From contig JAFXLG010000047.1 in the NCBI GenBank assembly GCA_017531305.1, positions 1 through 56,743 of the forward strand: a stretch of 56,743 bases of DNA, given 5' to 3'. Shown here piece by piece: positions 27,416 to 35,731 of this stretch. The stretch comes from Alistipes sp. (GTDB lineage: Bacteria > Bacteroidota > Bacteroidia > Bacteroidales > Rikenellaceae). Position 1 is the first letter of the stretch. Every line of letters begins with the position of its first letter. The position numbers and the translations under genes are program-made. The notes beneath the pieces were generated by a model. The model saw nothing but the letters and a program-made list of their open reading frames with translations. It did no database searches and was not told the DNA's origin.

Positions 27416-29359
27416 ATGGATAAAAAAACGATTATCGGTGTAGTCCTTATGTCGGCGATTTTTATCGTCTATATGGTCTTCACCTCAAGACAACAAGCTG
27501 AATATCAAGAGTATCTAAAACAAGTTCAGGCTGAGGAACAACTCCTTCAGGCAGAACAGGCTCAGGCTGAGTCAAGCTCTTCGGCAAGCGCAGAGCCAGT
27601 GTCGGCTGAGGATGCTGCAGCGGCAGCCTTGCAGCGCGAGATAGATCTTTTTGGAGAGTCTCTCCATAAGGCAAAGAGTCTCGAGGCAGAGCAGTTCACC
27701 ATGCAGAATGATTACTTGAGTGTAGAGTTTACCACTCAGGGAGCGATGATGCAGAAGGTGACTTTGGCAGAATATACAAAATATGCACCCAAGGGTGAGC
27801 GCAATGAGAAGGTAGTCTTGTTTGATCCCCAGAGCGCGTATTTCGATATGGAGTTCTACGTTAAGCGCAACCTAAGGAATGTGAAGGTCAATACCTCGGA
27901 GTATGTCTTTGCGAGCAAGGGTGTAGTGAAGAGTCAGGGTAAGCAGACTTTGACCATGGCATTGGAGGTAGCCGAGGGCGCATACGTGGAGTATGAGTAT
28001 GTGTTGTATGATGAGAAGAATCCATCACGCGACTATATGTTGGATTTCAACGTGAAGTTCGTCAACCTCTCTCCAATCATGGCGCAGCAGTCAACCGTAG
28101 GCTTGGCATGGAGCAACCGTACATATCAGAACGAGCGTTCGTTCAAGAATGAGAATCTCTATACAACACTCTCATATCGTCTTCCTGAAGAGGATGATGT
28201 TGAGGATCTGGGTATGAGCGAGGGCGAGGTGTCGGAGCAGATGCAGAGCGAGGTTAATTGGGTGGCATTCCGTCAGCAGTTCTTCTCTCAGGCATTTGTT
28301 GCGGCCGAGAATTTTGCTTATGGCGACATGAAGTTCAATACTCTGGAGAATGGCTCAGGATATATGAAGGAGTATTCGGCTCGTATGGGTGTGAATTATA
28401 ACCCACAGACCGAGGGCTATCGCTTCTCGATCTATTGTGGTCCTAACAAGTATGCCGTACTTAAGGATGTGGTAGGTCCTAACGGCGATGATATCCTTAT
28501 GGAGCGTTTGATTCCGCTGGGAGGTTGGTTGGTCGGTTGGTTTAACCGCTGGATTGTGATTCCTGTATTCGATTTCTTGCGTCAGTATATCGCCAGCTTT
28601 GGTATCATCATTTTGATTCTTACCATTTTGGTTAAGCTCTTGATCTTCCCTCTTACATATAAGAGCTACCTTTCGACTGCCAAGATGCGAGTTATCAAGC
28701 CAGAGATGGATGCTCTCAATGCCAAGTATCCTCGTCAGGAGGATGCCATGAAGAAGCAGCAGGAGATGATGGCACTCTACAAGAAGGCTGGTATCAGCCC
28801 TATGGGTGGATGTTTGCCAATGTTGATCCAGCTTCCTTTATTGTGGGCTTTGTTCCGCTTCTTCCCTGTCAGCATTGAGCTTCGTGAGCAGCCATTCTTG
28901 TGGGCAGATGACCTTTCATCATACGATAGTGTGTTGAGCTTGCCATTCAGCATCCCATTCTATGGTGATCATGTGAGTTTGTTCTGTTTGTTGATGTGTG
29001 TGACTTTGATCGTTTTCTCGTACTTTAACTATCAACAGAGCGCATCTTCTGCACCTCAGATGGCGGGCATGAAGTTTATGATGGTATATATGATGCCAGC
29101 GATGATGCTCTTCTGGTTTAATGATTATTCATCAGGACTCTGTTACTACTATCTCGTTTCACAGATCCTTACCATGGTTATCATGATGGGTATGCGCCGT
29201 TTTGTCGATGATGATAAGATCCGTTACATCATGGAGCAGAATAAGGCTAAGCAGAAGAATAAGAAGAAGTCTAAGTTCCAGCTTCGCTATGAGGAGTTGA
29301 TGCGTCAGCAGGAGGAGATGATGCGTCAGCAGCAGAAGCAAAAGGCTGGTAAGAGATAA
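27416..29359 (+). CDS. yidC: Membrane protein insertase YidC
   Basis: A 647-residue YidC/Oxa1 protein that inserts and folds inner-membrane proteins. An N-terminal transmembrane helix (about 5-22) is followed by a low-complexity Gln/Ala/Glu linker (about 27-60), the large periplasmic beta domain, and a C-terminal set of helices beginning with FLRQYIASFGIIILILTILVK, quoted in part. The conserved GGCLPMLIQLPLLWALF segment is present. The tail is rich in Lys, Gln and Arg, fitting ribosome contact. It ends at a strong bidirectional terminator. Confidence 0.95.
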   Translation: MDKKTIIGVVLMSAIFIVYMVFTSRQQAEYQEYLKQVQAEEQLLQAEQAQAESSSSASAEPVSAEDAAAAALQREIDLFGESLHKAKSLEAEQFTMQNDYLSVEFTTQGAMMQKVTLAEYTKYAPKGERNEKVVLFDPQSAYFDMEFYVKRNLRNVKVNTSEYVFASKGVVKSQGKQTLTMALEVAEGAYVEYEYVLYDEKNPSRDYMLDFNVKFVNLSPIMAQQSTVGLAWSNRTYQNERSFKNENLYTTLSYRLPEEDDVEDLGMSEGEVSEQMQSEVNWVAFRQQFFSQAFVAAENFAYGDMKFNTLENGSGYMKEYSARMGVNYNPQTEGYRFSIYCGPNKYAVLKDVVGPNGDDILMERLIPLGGWLVGWFNRWIVIPVFDFLRQYIASFGIIILILTILVKLLIFPLTYKSYLSTAKMRVIKPEMDALNAKYPRQEDAMKKQQEMMALYKKAGISPMGGCLPMLIQLPLLWALFRFFPVSIELREQPFLWADDLSSYDSVLSLPFSIPFYGDHVSLFCLLMCVTLIVFSYFNYQQSASSAPQMAGMKFMMVYMMPAMMLFWFNDYSSGLCYYYLVSQILTMVIMMGMRRFVDDDKIRYIMEQNKAKQKNKKKSKFQLRYEELMRQQEEMMRQQQKQKAGKR

Positions 29360-29379
29360 GCAGATGTGCGTCATCAGTA

Positions 29380-29412
29380 AAAAAGCCCGAAGGTCATTCC
29401 TTCGGGCTTTTT
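29380..29412. terminator. Bidirectional terminator between yidC and def
   Basis: A perfect 14-bp stem, AAAAAGCCCGAAGG (29380-29393) with CCTTCGGGCTTTTT (29399-29412) and a 5-base loop, carries T-runs on both strands. It ends yidC on plus and the glyS-ruvX-def transcript on minus. Confidence 0.9.
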
Positions 29413-29462
29413 GCATCATTAGATAAGCCTGCAATTCTTGCCTTAAGCGTGGGGCAGTGATT

Positions 29463-30008
29463 CTATTTTGTCTTGTAGGCGCAACGATATTGTCCTTTGG
29501 ACATCTTGAGCATTTTGCTCTTGAGTAGATTGCGGCGCAATGGAGAGAGGTGATCGGTGAATACCTGACCCTCCAAGTGGTCATACTCATGCTGAATCAC
29601 GCGTGCGGGCAAACCCTCGAAGAGTTCATCATGCTCGACAAAATTCTCATCCATATATCGCATACGAATTGCTATCGGACGGCGCACATCCTCATGGATG
29701 CCAGGGATCGATAAGCAACCTTCGTTGAAGAGATCAGTCTCTTCGGAACGCTCGTAAATCTGAGCATTGATAAATACCTTGCGGTAATCTGCGAGCGATG
29801 GATCCTCATCAGCCCATGGTGTACAATTTACTACGAACAAACGTATATTCTTGCCAATCTGAGGAGCCGCCAAGCCTACACCGGCAGCCTCATCCATGGT
29901 AAGAAACATATCATCGATAAGTTTCTTGATATCAGGATAATCGGGTGTAATATCTTGAGACTTATTACGCAATGTCTGCGCACCGTAAATTACTATCGGA
30001 TATATCAT
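29463..30008 (-). CDS. def: Peptide deformylase
   Basis: A 181-residue metallohydrolase that removes the formyl group from new proteins. All three family motifs are visible: GVGLAAPQIG, EGCLSIPG and HEYDHLEG, supplying the cysteine and two histidine metal ligands. Length is typical. It is the last gene of the minus-strand run glyS, small ORF, ruvX, def, 20 bases after ruvX. Confidence 0.95.
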   Translation of the reverse strand: MIYPIVIYGAQTLRNKSQDITPDYPDIKKLIDDMFLTMDEAAGVGLAAPQIGKNIRLFVVNCTPWADEDPSLADYRKVFINAQIYERSEETDLFNEGCLSIPGIHEDVRRPIAIRMRYMDENFVEHDELFEGLPARVIQHEYDHLEGQVFTDHLSPLRRNLLKSKMLKMSKGQYRCAYKTK

Positions 30009-30028
30009 AATATCTAATTTTTACATCT

Positions 30029-30481
30029 TTATTTGAGATTGAATATCTCTCGCAAATTGTCGGCATTATACTCTATCGAATCCATATAGGATTGCAGGAT
30101 TATAGTTGCCGATATGCGATCCACCAAAGCTTTGTCGCGCCTTGCCATTTTGCCTATGCCACTCTCCAACATCGTGCGGTGTGCCATAACTGAGGTAAAA
30201 CGCTCGTCATATAGCACCACCTTTTTCTCGGGGTATGCATGGCGTAGGCGTCCTGCCAAAGGCTCAATGTAACGCATAGTCTCCGATGGCTCACCATTCA
30301 TCTGTGAGGGCTTGCCGAGGACTATTATATCAACGTCATTTTTCGAAAAATAGTCTGCAAGGTACTTCTCCAGCTGCTTGGTATCGACCGTCTCCAATGC
30401 ATTAGCTATAATCCTGAGTGGATCGGTTACAGCCAAGCCTGTACGTTTGCGACCATAATCTATGGCTATGATTCTACCCAC
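30029..30481 (-). CDS. ruvX: RuvX/YqgF pre-16S rRNA nuclease-like protein
   Basis: A 150-residue RNase H-fold protein of the YqgF family, involved in 16S rRNA end maturation and formerly called a Holliday junction resolvase. The N-terminal AIDYGRKRTGLAVTDP motif carries the first catalytic aspartate; the VVLYDERFTSVMA and ALVDRISATIILQ segments carry others. The start is a GTG at 30481, one base after the stop of the upstream 35-residue ORF, which suggests coupled translation. Confidence 0.9.
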   Translation of the reverse strand: MGRIIAIDYGRKRTGLAVTDPLRIIANALETVDTKQLEKYLADYFSKNDVDIIVLGKPSQMNGEPSETMRYIEPLAGRLRHAYPEKKVVLYDERFTSVMAHRTMLESGIGKMARRDKALVDRISATIILQSYMDSIEYNADNLREIFNLK

Positions 30482-30482
30482 G

Positions 30483-30590
30483 TTATAGAGATATCAATCT
30501 ACCAATACAATAACCCACAAGAAAACATACAGCCAAAATTAAGGCTACGCGTCCCCACATTGGACCATACTTAGTCTTAGTCATTGTCAT
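30483..30590 (-). CDS. 35-residue hypothetical membrane protein between glyS and ruvX
   Basis: An ATG at 30590, six bases after the glyS stop, opens a 35-codon frame ending with TAA at 30483, one base before the ruvX GTG start. The peptide has a basic start (MTMTKTKYG), one hydrophobic helix (about residues 15-30, VALILAVCFLVGYCIG) and a short tail RLISL, so it should be a single-span membrane protein with the N-terminus inside. The gap-free packing between two real genes supports it being expressed. I do not recognise a family. It may also act simply as a coupling device for ruvX. Confidence 0.6.
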   Translation of the reverse strand: MTMTKTKYGPMWGRVALILAVCFLVGYCIGRLISL

Positions 30591-30596
30591 ATAAGC

Positions 30597-32141
30597 TTAT
30601 GCGTTCATCTTCTTAAACAATGTGCGGAACGATACCTCATCATCGACCATCTGGCGCAAAGCCTCGATCTTGATACGCTCCTGTGCCATTGTGTCGCGGT
30701 GACGTACAGTCACTGTACCATCCTCCAAAGTCTGGTGATCAACTGTCACGCAGAATGGAGTACCAACAGCGTCCTGACGGCGGTAACGCTTACCGATAGA
30801 GTCCTTCTCATCGTATGCCACAACATAGTCATATTTTAACTCATCGATAATCTTCTGAGCTACATCTGGCAGACCATCCTTCTTAACAAGTGGCATTACG
30901 GCAACCTTCGTAGGAGCCAATGCAGCAGGGATACGCAATACTACGCGCTCCTCGCCACTCTCCAACTTCTCCTCGCAATATGCTGCTGACATGATCTGAA
31001 GGAACATACGGTCCACACCGATAGAGGTCTCGACAACGTATGGAACATAGCTCTCGCCGCGCTCAGCATCGAAGTACTGGATCTTCTTGCCCGAATACTC
31101 CTGATGGCGACCCAAGTCGAAGTCGGTACGAGAGTGGATACCCTCAACCTCCTTAAATCCGAATGGGAAGTTGTACTCCACATCGGTAGCTGCGTTGGCA
31201 TAGTGTGCCAACTTATCGTGGTCGTGGAAACGGTAGTTGTCATCACCGAAGCCCAAAGCACGGTGCCATGCCATACGAGTCTCCTTCCACTTATTCCACC
31301 ACTCCATCTCAGTGCCAGGCTGTACGAAGAACTGCATCTCCATTTGCTCGAACTCACGCATGCGGAAGATAAACTGACGTGCTACGATCTCGTTACGGAA
31401 CGCCTTACCGATCTGAGCGATACCGAATGGAAGCTTCATGCGACCTGTCTTCTGAACGTTCAGGTAGTTAACGAAGATACCCTGAGCAGTCTCAGGACGT
31501 AGGTAGATAGTATTTGCGCCCTCGGCAGTTGACCCCATCTGAGTCGAGAACATCAGGTTGAACTGACGAACATCTGTCCAGTTACGAGTACCTGAGATAG
31601 GGCATACGATCTCACAGTCGATGATGATCTGCTTCAACTCTTCGAGGTTGTTGTCGTTTAGTGCCTCGGCAAAACGAGTGTGAACAGCATCACGCTTAGC
31701 AGCGATATCCAAAACGCGTGGAGATGTAGCACGGTACTGAGCCTCATCGAATGCCTCGCCGAAACGCTTGCGAGCCTTATCTACCTCCTTCTGGATCTTC
31801 TCATCCTGCTTTGCCATCCAATCCTCGATCAGTACATCGGCACGATAACGCTTCTTAGAGTCCTTATTGTCGATAAGAGGATCATTGAATGCTGCAACGT
31901 GACCTGATGCCTCCCATGTGCGTGGGTGCATAAAGATAGCGGCATCGATACCCACGATGTTCTCGTTGAGCTTAACCATCGAATCCCACCAGTAACGCTT
32001 GATGTTATTCTTCAACTCAACACCATTCTGACCATAGTCATATACTGCGCCCAGACCATCATAAATCTCGCTCGATGGGAATACAAAACCATACTCCTTA
32101 CAGTGAGCGATAAGCTTCTTAAACAACTCCTCTTGTGTCAT
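30597..32141 (-). CDS. glyS: Glycyl-tRNA synthetase (single-chain dimeric type)
   Basis: A 514-residue class II aminoacyl-tRNA synthetase of the alpha2 type found in Bacteroidota, Gram-positives and eukaryotes, not the alpha-beta type. Motif 2 region reads FRNEIVARQFIFRMREFEQMEM, quoted in part, the substrate pocket LRPETAQGIFVNYLNV is present, and motif 3 is IGVDRMFLQ. The C-terminal anticodon-binding domain follows (PTKVAVMPLVKKDGLP). It heads the operon with a small ORF, ruvX and def. A shorter C-terminal tail and biased codon use are normal. Confidence 0.95.
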   Translation of the reverse strand: MTQEELFKKLIAHCKEYGFVFPSSEIYDGLGAVYDYGQNGVELKNNIKRYWWDSMVKLNENIVGIDAAIFMHPRTWEASGHVAAFNDPLIDNKDSKKRYRADVLIEDWMAKQDEKIQKEVDKARKRFGEAFDEAQYRATSPRVLDIAAKRDAVHTRFAEALNDNNLEELKQIIIDCEIVCPISGTRNWTDVRQFNLMFSTQMGSTAEGANTIYLRPETAQGIFVNYLNVQKTGRMKLPFGIAQIGKAFRNEIVARQFIFRMREFEQMEMQFFVQPGTEMEWWNKWKETRMAWHRALGFGDDNYRFHDHDKLAHYANAATDVEYNFPFGFKEVEGIHSRTDFDLGRHQEYSGKKIQYFDAERGESYVPYVVETSIGVDRMFLQIMSAAYCEEKLESGEERVVLRIPAALAPTKVAVMPLVKKDGLPDVAQKIIDELKYDYVVAYDEKDSIGKRYRRQDAVGTPFCVTVDHQTLEDGTVTVRHRDTMAQERIKIEALRQMVDDEVSFRTLFKKMNA

Positions 32142-32177
32142 ATCTATTACTTTTTTAGTATTTTTACTTCTAAACTA

Positions 32178-32185
32178 CAAAGATA
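32178..32185 (-). promoter_or_regulatory. Promoter -7 box for glyS
   Basis: On the minus strand TATCTTTG (32185-32178) matches the consensus, 36 bases upstream of the glyS ATG. A TTG at the usual distance is not seen. Confidence 0.5.
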
Positions 32186-32235
32186 TGAATTTTAATTTAA
32201 AATAGTATGCGATTTTATGCTGCAAATTTGTAATA

Positions 32236-32273
32236 TACAAAAAATCATCGACTGACTTACGCAATCGATGATT
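32236..32273 (-). terminator. Terminator after radC
   Basis: AATCATCGA (32243-32251) and TCGATGATT (32265-32273) form a 9-bp stem; on the minus strand it is followed by TTTTTTG. It ends the transcript of the radC-rnc run. Confidence 0.75.
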
Positions 32274-32309
32274 ATAGAATGTGCATGATCATGCCCTCTT
32301 CTGCTAAAA

Positions 32310-32960
32310 CTATAACAAACCGTGGCGGCGGAAGGAGTAAGAACTCTCTCTCGAAATGATTACATGATCCAGCAGACGTATGTCGAAAAGAGAGGCTGCA
32401 TCCTTCACTTTGAGGGTAAGATTTTTATCCGCCTCACTCGGCTCAGCCAATCCCGAAGGGTGGTTGTGTACCAAGATAATCTGTGTTGACAGAAGTTCCA
32501 AAGCGCGTTTGATGATGAGTCTGTGATCAACCACCGTAGCCTGCACCCCGCCCTGACTAACTCGCTGATACTCAACTATGCGATTAGAAGATGTAAGGTA
32601 AATCGCCCAGCACTCCTCGTGTTGCATATTTCCCATGAGTGGACGCATCAGACGCTCCACATCGCTGTCGGTATTGATTGTATCTACGCCCGATCCTGCC
32701 TCAGATGCTACTCTGCGACCAAACTCAGCCGCTACGATAAGACTCTCTGCGCTTCTAAGTCCCATGCCTTCCATCATCCTAAGCTTGGGCAATTCGGTTT
32801 TTGCCAACTTGCAGAGTGATCCGCACTCAGAGAGAAGCGTCTGAGCCAGAGCCTTACAATCTCTATTCTCGATGCTTACCTCCAAAAGCAACGCCAGTAG
32901 TTCTTCATCACCGAGTGATGAGACTCCGCGCGATTTGAGTTTATCATGCAGATTCTTCAT
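32310..32960 (-). CDS. radC: RadC family JAB1/MPN-domain protein
   Basis: A 216-residue protein with an N-terminal helix-hairpin-helix-like segment and a C-terminal JAMM metalloprotease-like domain. The metal motif is visible as ILVHNHPSGLAEPSEAD (HxH-x7-SxxD). RadC was named for DNA repair, but that role is doubted in E. coli and the true function is unsettled. It starts 33 bases after rnc in the same direction. It is slightly shorter than most RadC proteins (about 225). Confidence 0.88.
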   Translation of the reverse strand: MKNLHDKLKSRGVSSLGDEELLALLLEVSIENRDCKALAQTLLSECGSLCKLAKTELPKLRMMEGMGLRSAESLIVAAEFGRRVASEAGSGVDTINTDSDVERLMRPLMGNMQHEECWAIYLTSSNRIVEYQRVSQGGVQATVVDHRLIIKRALELLSTQIILVHNHPSGLAEPSEADKNLTLKVKDAASLFDIRLLDHVIISRESSYSFRRHGLL

Positions 32961-32993
32961 GTCTGAGGATTTATTTGAGGCTTAAGTATTTAT

Positions 32994-33791
32994 CTAAGCC
33001 CGCTTCTTGTTTGGATTTGATGTGTCAAGGGTATCCAACTTATCCATCAACTTGTTGTAGTCGCTATCGCTAAATCCTTGTGAAACCGAGAATGAAGCTC
33101 TCTGCTCTGCCTCTTTCTTCGATTCTCCTGCGCCATATCCAACCTCTATATCATCAATCAACACCTTAGAGTAGAAGAATGGATGAGCCGAAGAGTATGT
33201 CTTGTCGTTTGCCGTAGAGAAGACTATCTTATGGTGATTCTTCTGACACCACTCGATGAGTCGGCTCTTGTAATCGGTCTCCGATTCGAGCAGAGTATCC
33301 AACTTTAGGTAGTTGACAAAGATTTTATTGATCAGCAGGCGGTTGACAAAGTCATAACCCTGATCCAGATATATAGCACCCATCATAGCCTCGAAAGCAT
33401 CGCCGTAGATATGTTTTTGGCTAAGGTTGTTCGAGGAGTTGGTGATCACATGATCATCCAATCCGAGACGCTTAGCTACTCCGTTGAGTGATTGGCGTGA
33501 CACCATGCGTGAACGCAGCTGAGTCAGGAAACCCTCATTCTTCTCAGGGAACTCGATAAAGAGGTAGTCTGAAGTGACACTCTCGATAACGGCATCGCCC
33601 AAGAACTCCAATCGCTCATTATTGATATGGCGACCATCTTCCAGCACTACCGATGCCGACTTGTGGATTAATGCTAATTTATATAGTTCGATGTTGTGGG
33701 GTATGAACCCAAACATATCATCTATTGCGCAATAGAAACGCTTATCCTCGCCGAAATTACGGCGCAAAGGACGTAACAAGAAATCAAACAT
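32994..33791 (-). CDS. rnc: Ribonuclease III
   Basis: A 265-residue double-strand-specific endoribonuclease. The signature NNERLEFLGDAVIESV carries the catalytic acidic residues, with the second acidic cluster in YGDAFEAMMGAIYLD. A C-terminal double-stranded RNA-binding domain is seen (YKSRLIEWCQ to KKEAEQRAS). It has a basic tail. A long hairpin (33817-33859) lies 25 bases upstream of its start codon and could be a self-cleavage target. The gene stands between fabF and radC. Confidence 0.93.
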   Translation of the reverse strand: MFDFLLRPLRRNFGEDKRFYCAIDDMFGFIPHNIELYKLALIHKSASVVLEDGRHINNERLEFLGDAVIESVTSDYLFIEFPEKNEGFLTQLRSRMVSRQSLNGVAKRLGLDDHVITNSSNNLSQKHIYGDAFEAMMGAIYLDQGYDFVNRLLINKIFVNYLKLDTLLESETDYKSRLIEWCQKNHHKIVFSTANDKTYSSAHPFFYSKVLIDDIEVGYGAGESKKEAEQRASFSVSQGFSDSDYNKLMDKLDTLDTSNPNKKRA

Positions 33792-33816
33792 ATATTATAT
33801 CTATCTCTGTGTGCGG

Positions 33817-33859
33817 ATATATGCTTTCCTACATTATGATGTTGTAGCAAAGCATATAT
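33817..33859 (-). other. Long hairpin in the leader of rnc
   Basis: ATATATGCTTT (33817-33827) pairs with AAAGCATATAT (33849-33859); after one mismatch, CTACA (33829-33833) pairs with TGTAG (33843-33847), giving about 16 base pairs around a 9-base loop. On the minus strand it lies 26-68 bases before the rnc start codon and is not followed by a T-run. In E. coli RNase III is known to cleave its own leader hairpin; the same is a plausible inference here. Confidence 0.5.
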
Positions 33860-33876
33860 GCCAACAAATAAATAAT

Positions 33877-33901
33877 GGCTGTCAACCTTTGTCCGACAGC
33901 C
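33877..33901 (-). terminator. Possible terminator downstream of fabF
   Basis: GGCTGTC (33877-33883) pairs with GACAGCC (33895-33901); on the minus strand the stem is followed by attatttattt. The T content is moderate, so termination may be partial, leaving some read-through into rnc. Confidence 0.5.
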
Positions 33902-33972
33902 TAAAACAACATATTCAGCTTTATGCCTACATCTTTGAAAAGTAGGAGTATAGCACGCTGGCTATCTCTATT

Positions 33973-34032
33973 TCTCACTCCTTCTCCTTTCTCACTCCTT
34001 CTCCTTTCTCTCTTCCTTTCTCTCCCCCCCCC
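33973..34032. repeat. Polypyrimidine tract with 17-bp tandem repeat and C9 run
   Basis: On the plus strand the tract is almost purely C and T. It contains two adjacent copies of a 17-base unit (33974-33990 and 33991-34007, each reading CTCACTCCTTCTCCTTT) and ends with nine consecutive C (34024-34032), 8 bases from the fabF stop. On the transcribed strand this is a purine tract ending the fabF message. No gene is present. Confidence 0.85.
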
Positions 34033-34040
34033 TCGGAAAG

Positions 34041-35291
34041 TTAGATTTTGCGGAAGATGATAGAGGAGTTGTGACCTCCAAAGCCGAATGTATTATTCAA
34101 CGCGCTACGTACCTCACGCTTCTGAGCCTTACCCAATGTAAGGTTAAGCTGAGGGTCAATCTCAGGATCCAAATTCTCTACATTGATGGTAGGAGGGACA
34201 ATGTCTTTAGTCACCGCCATCACGCAAGCTAATGCTTCGATTGCTGCGGTACCACCCAAGAGGTGTCCTGCCATAGATTTGGTAGATGAGATGTTGAGTT
34301 TGTAGGCGTGATCACCGAAAAGGCTCTTGATCGCCTTAATCTCAGCTATGTCGCCGAGTGGTGTAGAGGTTCCGTGTGCGTTGATATAGTCAATATCCTC
34401 GACATGCATACCAGCATCTCGAAGAGCCTCTCGCATAGACATCATAGCCCCCTTACCTTCTGGATGGGGAGCTGTCATGTGATATGCATCAGCTGACATA
34501 CCGCCACCAGCAACCTCACAATAGATCTTTGCACCTCGCTTAAGTGCATGCTCATACTCCTCAAAGATCAGCGCACCACCACCTTCGCCGATAACAAAAC
34601 CATCGCGGTCGGCATCAAATGGGCGTGAAGCGTGCTGTGGGTCATCATTACGAGTCGATAGAGCCTGCATACCGCAGAAGCTACCCACTCCAGGATCATT
34701 GATCGAAGCCTCCGAACCACCTGTTACAATGATGTCGGCTTTACCCCAGCGAATCAGGTTGAGCGCATCAATCATGGCATGATTAGATGAAGCACAAGCC
34801 GAAACGGTAGAGTAGTTAGGACCCATAAAGCCGTACTTGAGCGAGATGAATCCTGCAGCTAAGTCGATGACCATTCGAGGAACAAAAAAAGGACTAAATC
34901 GAGGGGTATAATTCCCCTCGATATAGCCCTTACTCTCTTCGTAGAACGTTGTAGTTCCACCTGTACCTGAACCCCAAACTACTCCTACTCTTTCAAGGTC
35001 AATAGCTTGGTTATCAATGATCTGGGCATCGGTCAAAGCCTCTTGAGCAGAGATCATTGCATACTGCGCAAAGAGATCGTATTTACGTACCTCCTTACGG
35101 TCAAAGTATTTGGTCCAGTCGTAATCTTTAACTTCGCAGGCTATACGAGAACGAAATTTCTCGGCATTGAATTTAGTGATTTCGGCTGCGGCACTTACAC
35201 CTGCCTCAAGATTCTTGAAATACTCTTCTATGGAGTGACCAAGAGGGTTGATTGTACCAATTCCCGTAACGACAACTCTTCTGCCTGTCAT
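34041..35291 (-). CDS. fabF: 3-oxoacyl-[acyl-carrier-protein] synthase II
   Basis: A 416-residue condensing enzyme of fatty-acid elongation. The nucleophile Cys166 is in VSACASSNHA, and the two catalytic histidines are in NAHGTSTPLGD and KSMAGHLLGGTAAIE. The N-terminus VVVTGIGTINPLG is typical. The acyl carrier protein gene lies 38 bases upstream, giving the common acpP-fabF pair. FabF is preferred to FabB by length and by the NAHGTSTPLGD wording. Confidence 0.95.
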   Translation of the reverse strand: MTGRRVVVTGIGTINPLGHSIEEYFKNLEAGVSAAAEITKFNAEKFRSRIACEVKDYDWTKYFDRKEVRKYDLFAQYAMISAQEALTDAQIIDNQAIDLERVGVVWGSGTGGTTTFYEESKGYIEGNYTPRFSPFFVPRMVIDLAAGFISLKYGFMGPNYSTVSACASSNHAMIDALNLIRWGKADIIVTGGSEASINDPGVGSFCGMQALSTRNDDPQHASRPFDADRDGFVIGEGGGALIFEEYEHALKRGAKIYCEVAGGGMSADAYHMTAPHPEGKGAMMSMREALRDAGMHVEDIDYINAHGTSTPLGDIAEIKAIKSLFGDHAYKLNISSTKSMAGHLLGGTAAIEALACVMAVTKDIVPPTINVENLDPEIDPQLNLTLGKAQKREVRSALNNTFGFGGHNSSIIFRKI

Positions 35292-35329
35292 GATGTCTCG
35301 TAAATCTTATGCGAATGAAAAGGTTTTAA

Positions 35330-35566
35330 TTATTTTGTGTGAGCCTCAACGTACTCAATAGCTGCGCCTACAGTAGTGATCTTCTCAGCATCCTCGTCTG
35401 GGATCTGGATATCGAAAGCCTTCTCGAACTCCATGATCAACTCTACTGAATCGAGTGAATCTGCACCGAGGTGTGCTGTGAAACTTGCCTCAGGTACTAC
35501 CTCAGACTCCTTAACGCCCAACTTGTCAACGATGATCTCAACAACCTTTGACTGAATCTCTGACAT
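35330..35566 (-). CDS. acpP: Acyl carrier protein
   Basis: A 78-residue acidic four-helix protein. The phosphopantetheine attachment serine is Ser37 in [11 protein letters not shown]. The sequence ends [19 protein letters not shown], matching helices III and IV. It carries acyl chains for FabF, encoded next. Very biased codon use fits its abundance. Confidence 0.97.
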   Translation of the reverse strand: MSEIQSKVVEIIVDKLGVKESEVVPEASFTAHLGADSLDSVELIMEFEKAFDIQIPDEDAEKITTVGAAIEYVEAHTK

Positions 35567-35631
35567 AATTTTAAATTTTTAGTTTAACAAATAAATATTG
35601 AATTGATTTCAATCTTTCAATACATTCTGTG

Positions 35632-35639
35632 CAAAAGTA
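35632..35639 (-). promoter_or_regulatory. Promoter -7 box for acpP-fabF
   Basis: On the minus strand TACTTTTG (35639-35632), followed by GCAC, matches the Bacteroidota -7 consensus and lies 65 bases before acpP. No TTG is found at the expected spacing. Confidence 0.5.
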
Positions 35640-35652
35640 ACACTTTTTTTAT

Positions 35653-35660
35653 TAATTTTG
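35653..35660 (+). promoter_or_regulatory. Promoter -7 box for pepE
   Basis: TAATTTTG matches TAnnTTTG and is followed by GCA; it lies 71 bases before the pepE start, back to back with the acpP box. Confidence 0.45.
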
Positions 35661-35731
35661 GCATCGGAATGAATATTTTTTACATCAACCAACTTAATTT
35701 ATGTCATTAAACCTTTAAAAAGTAGATCGTT

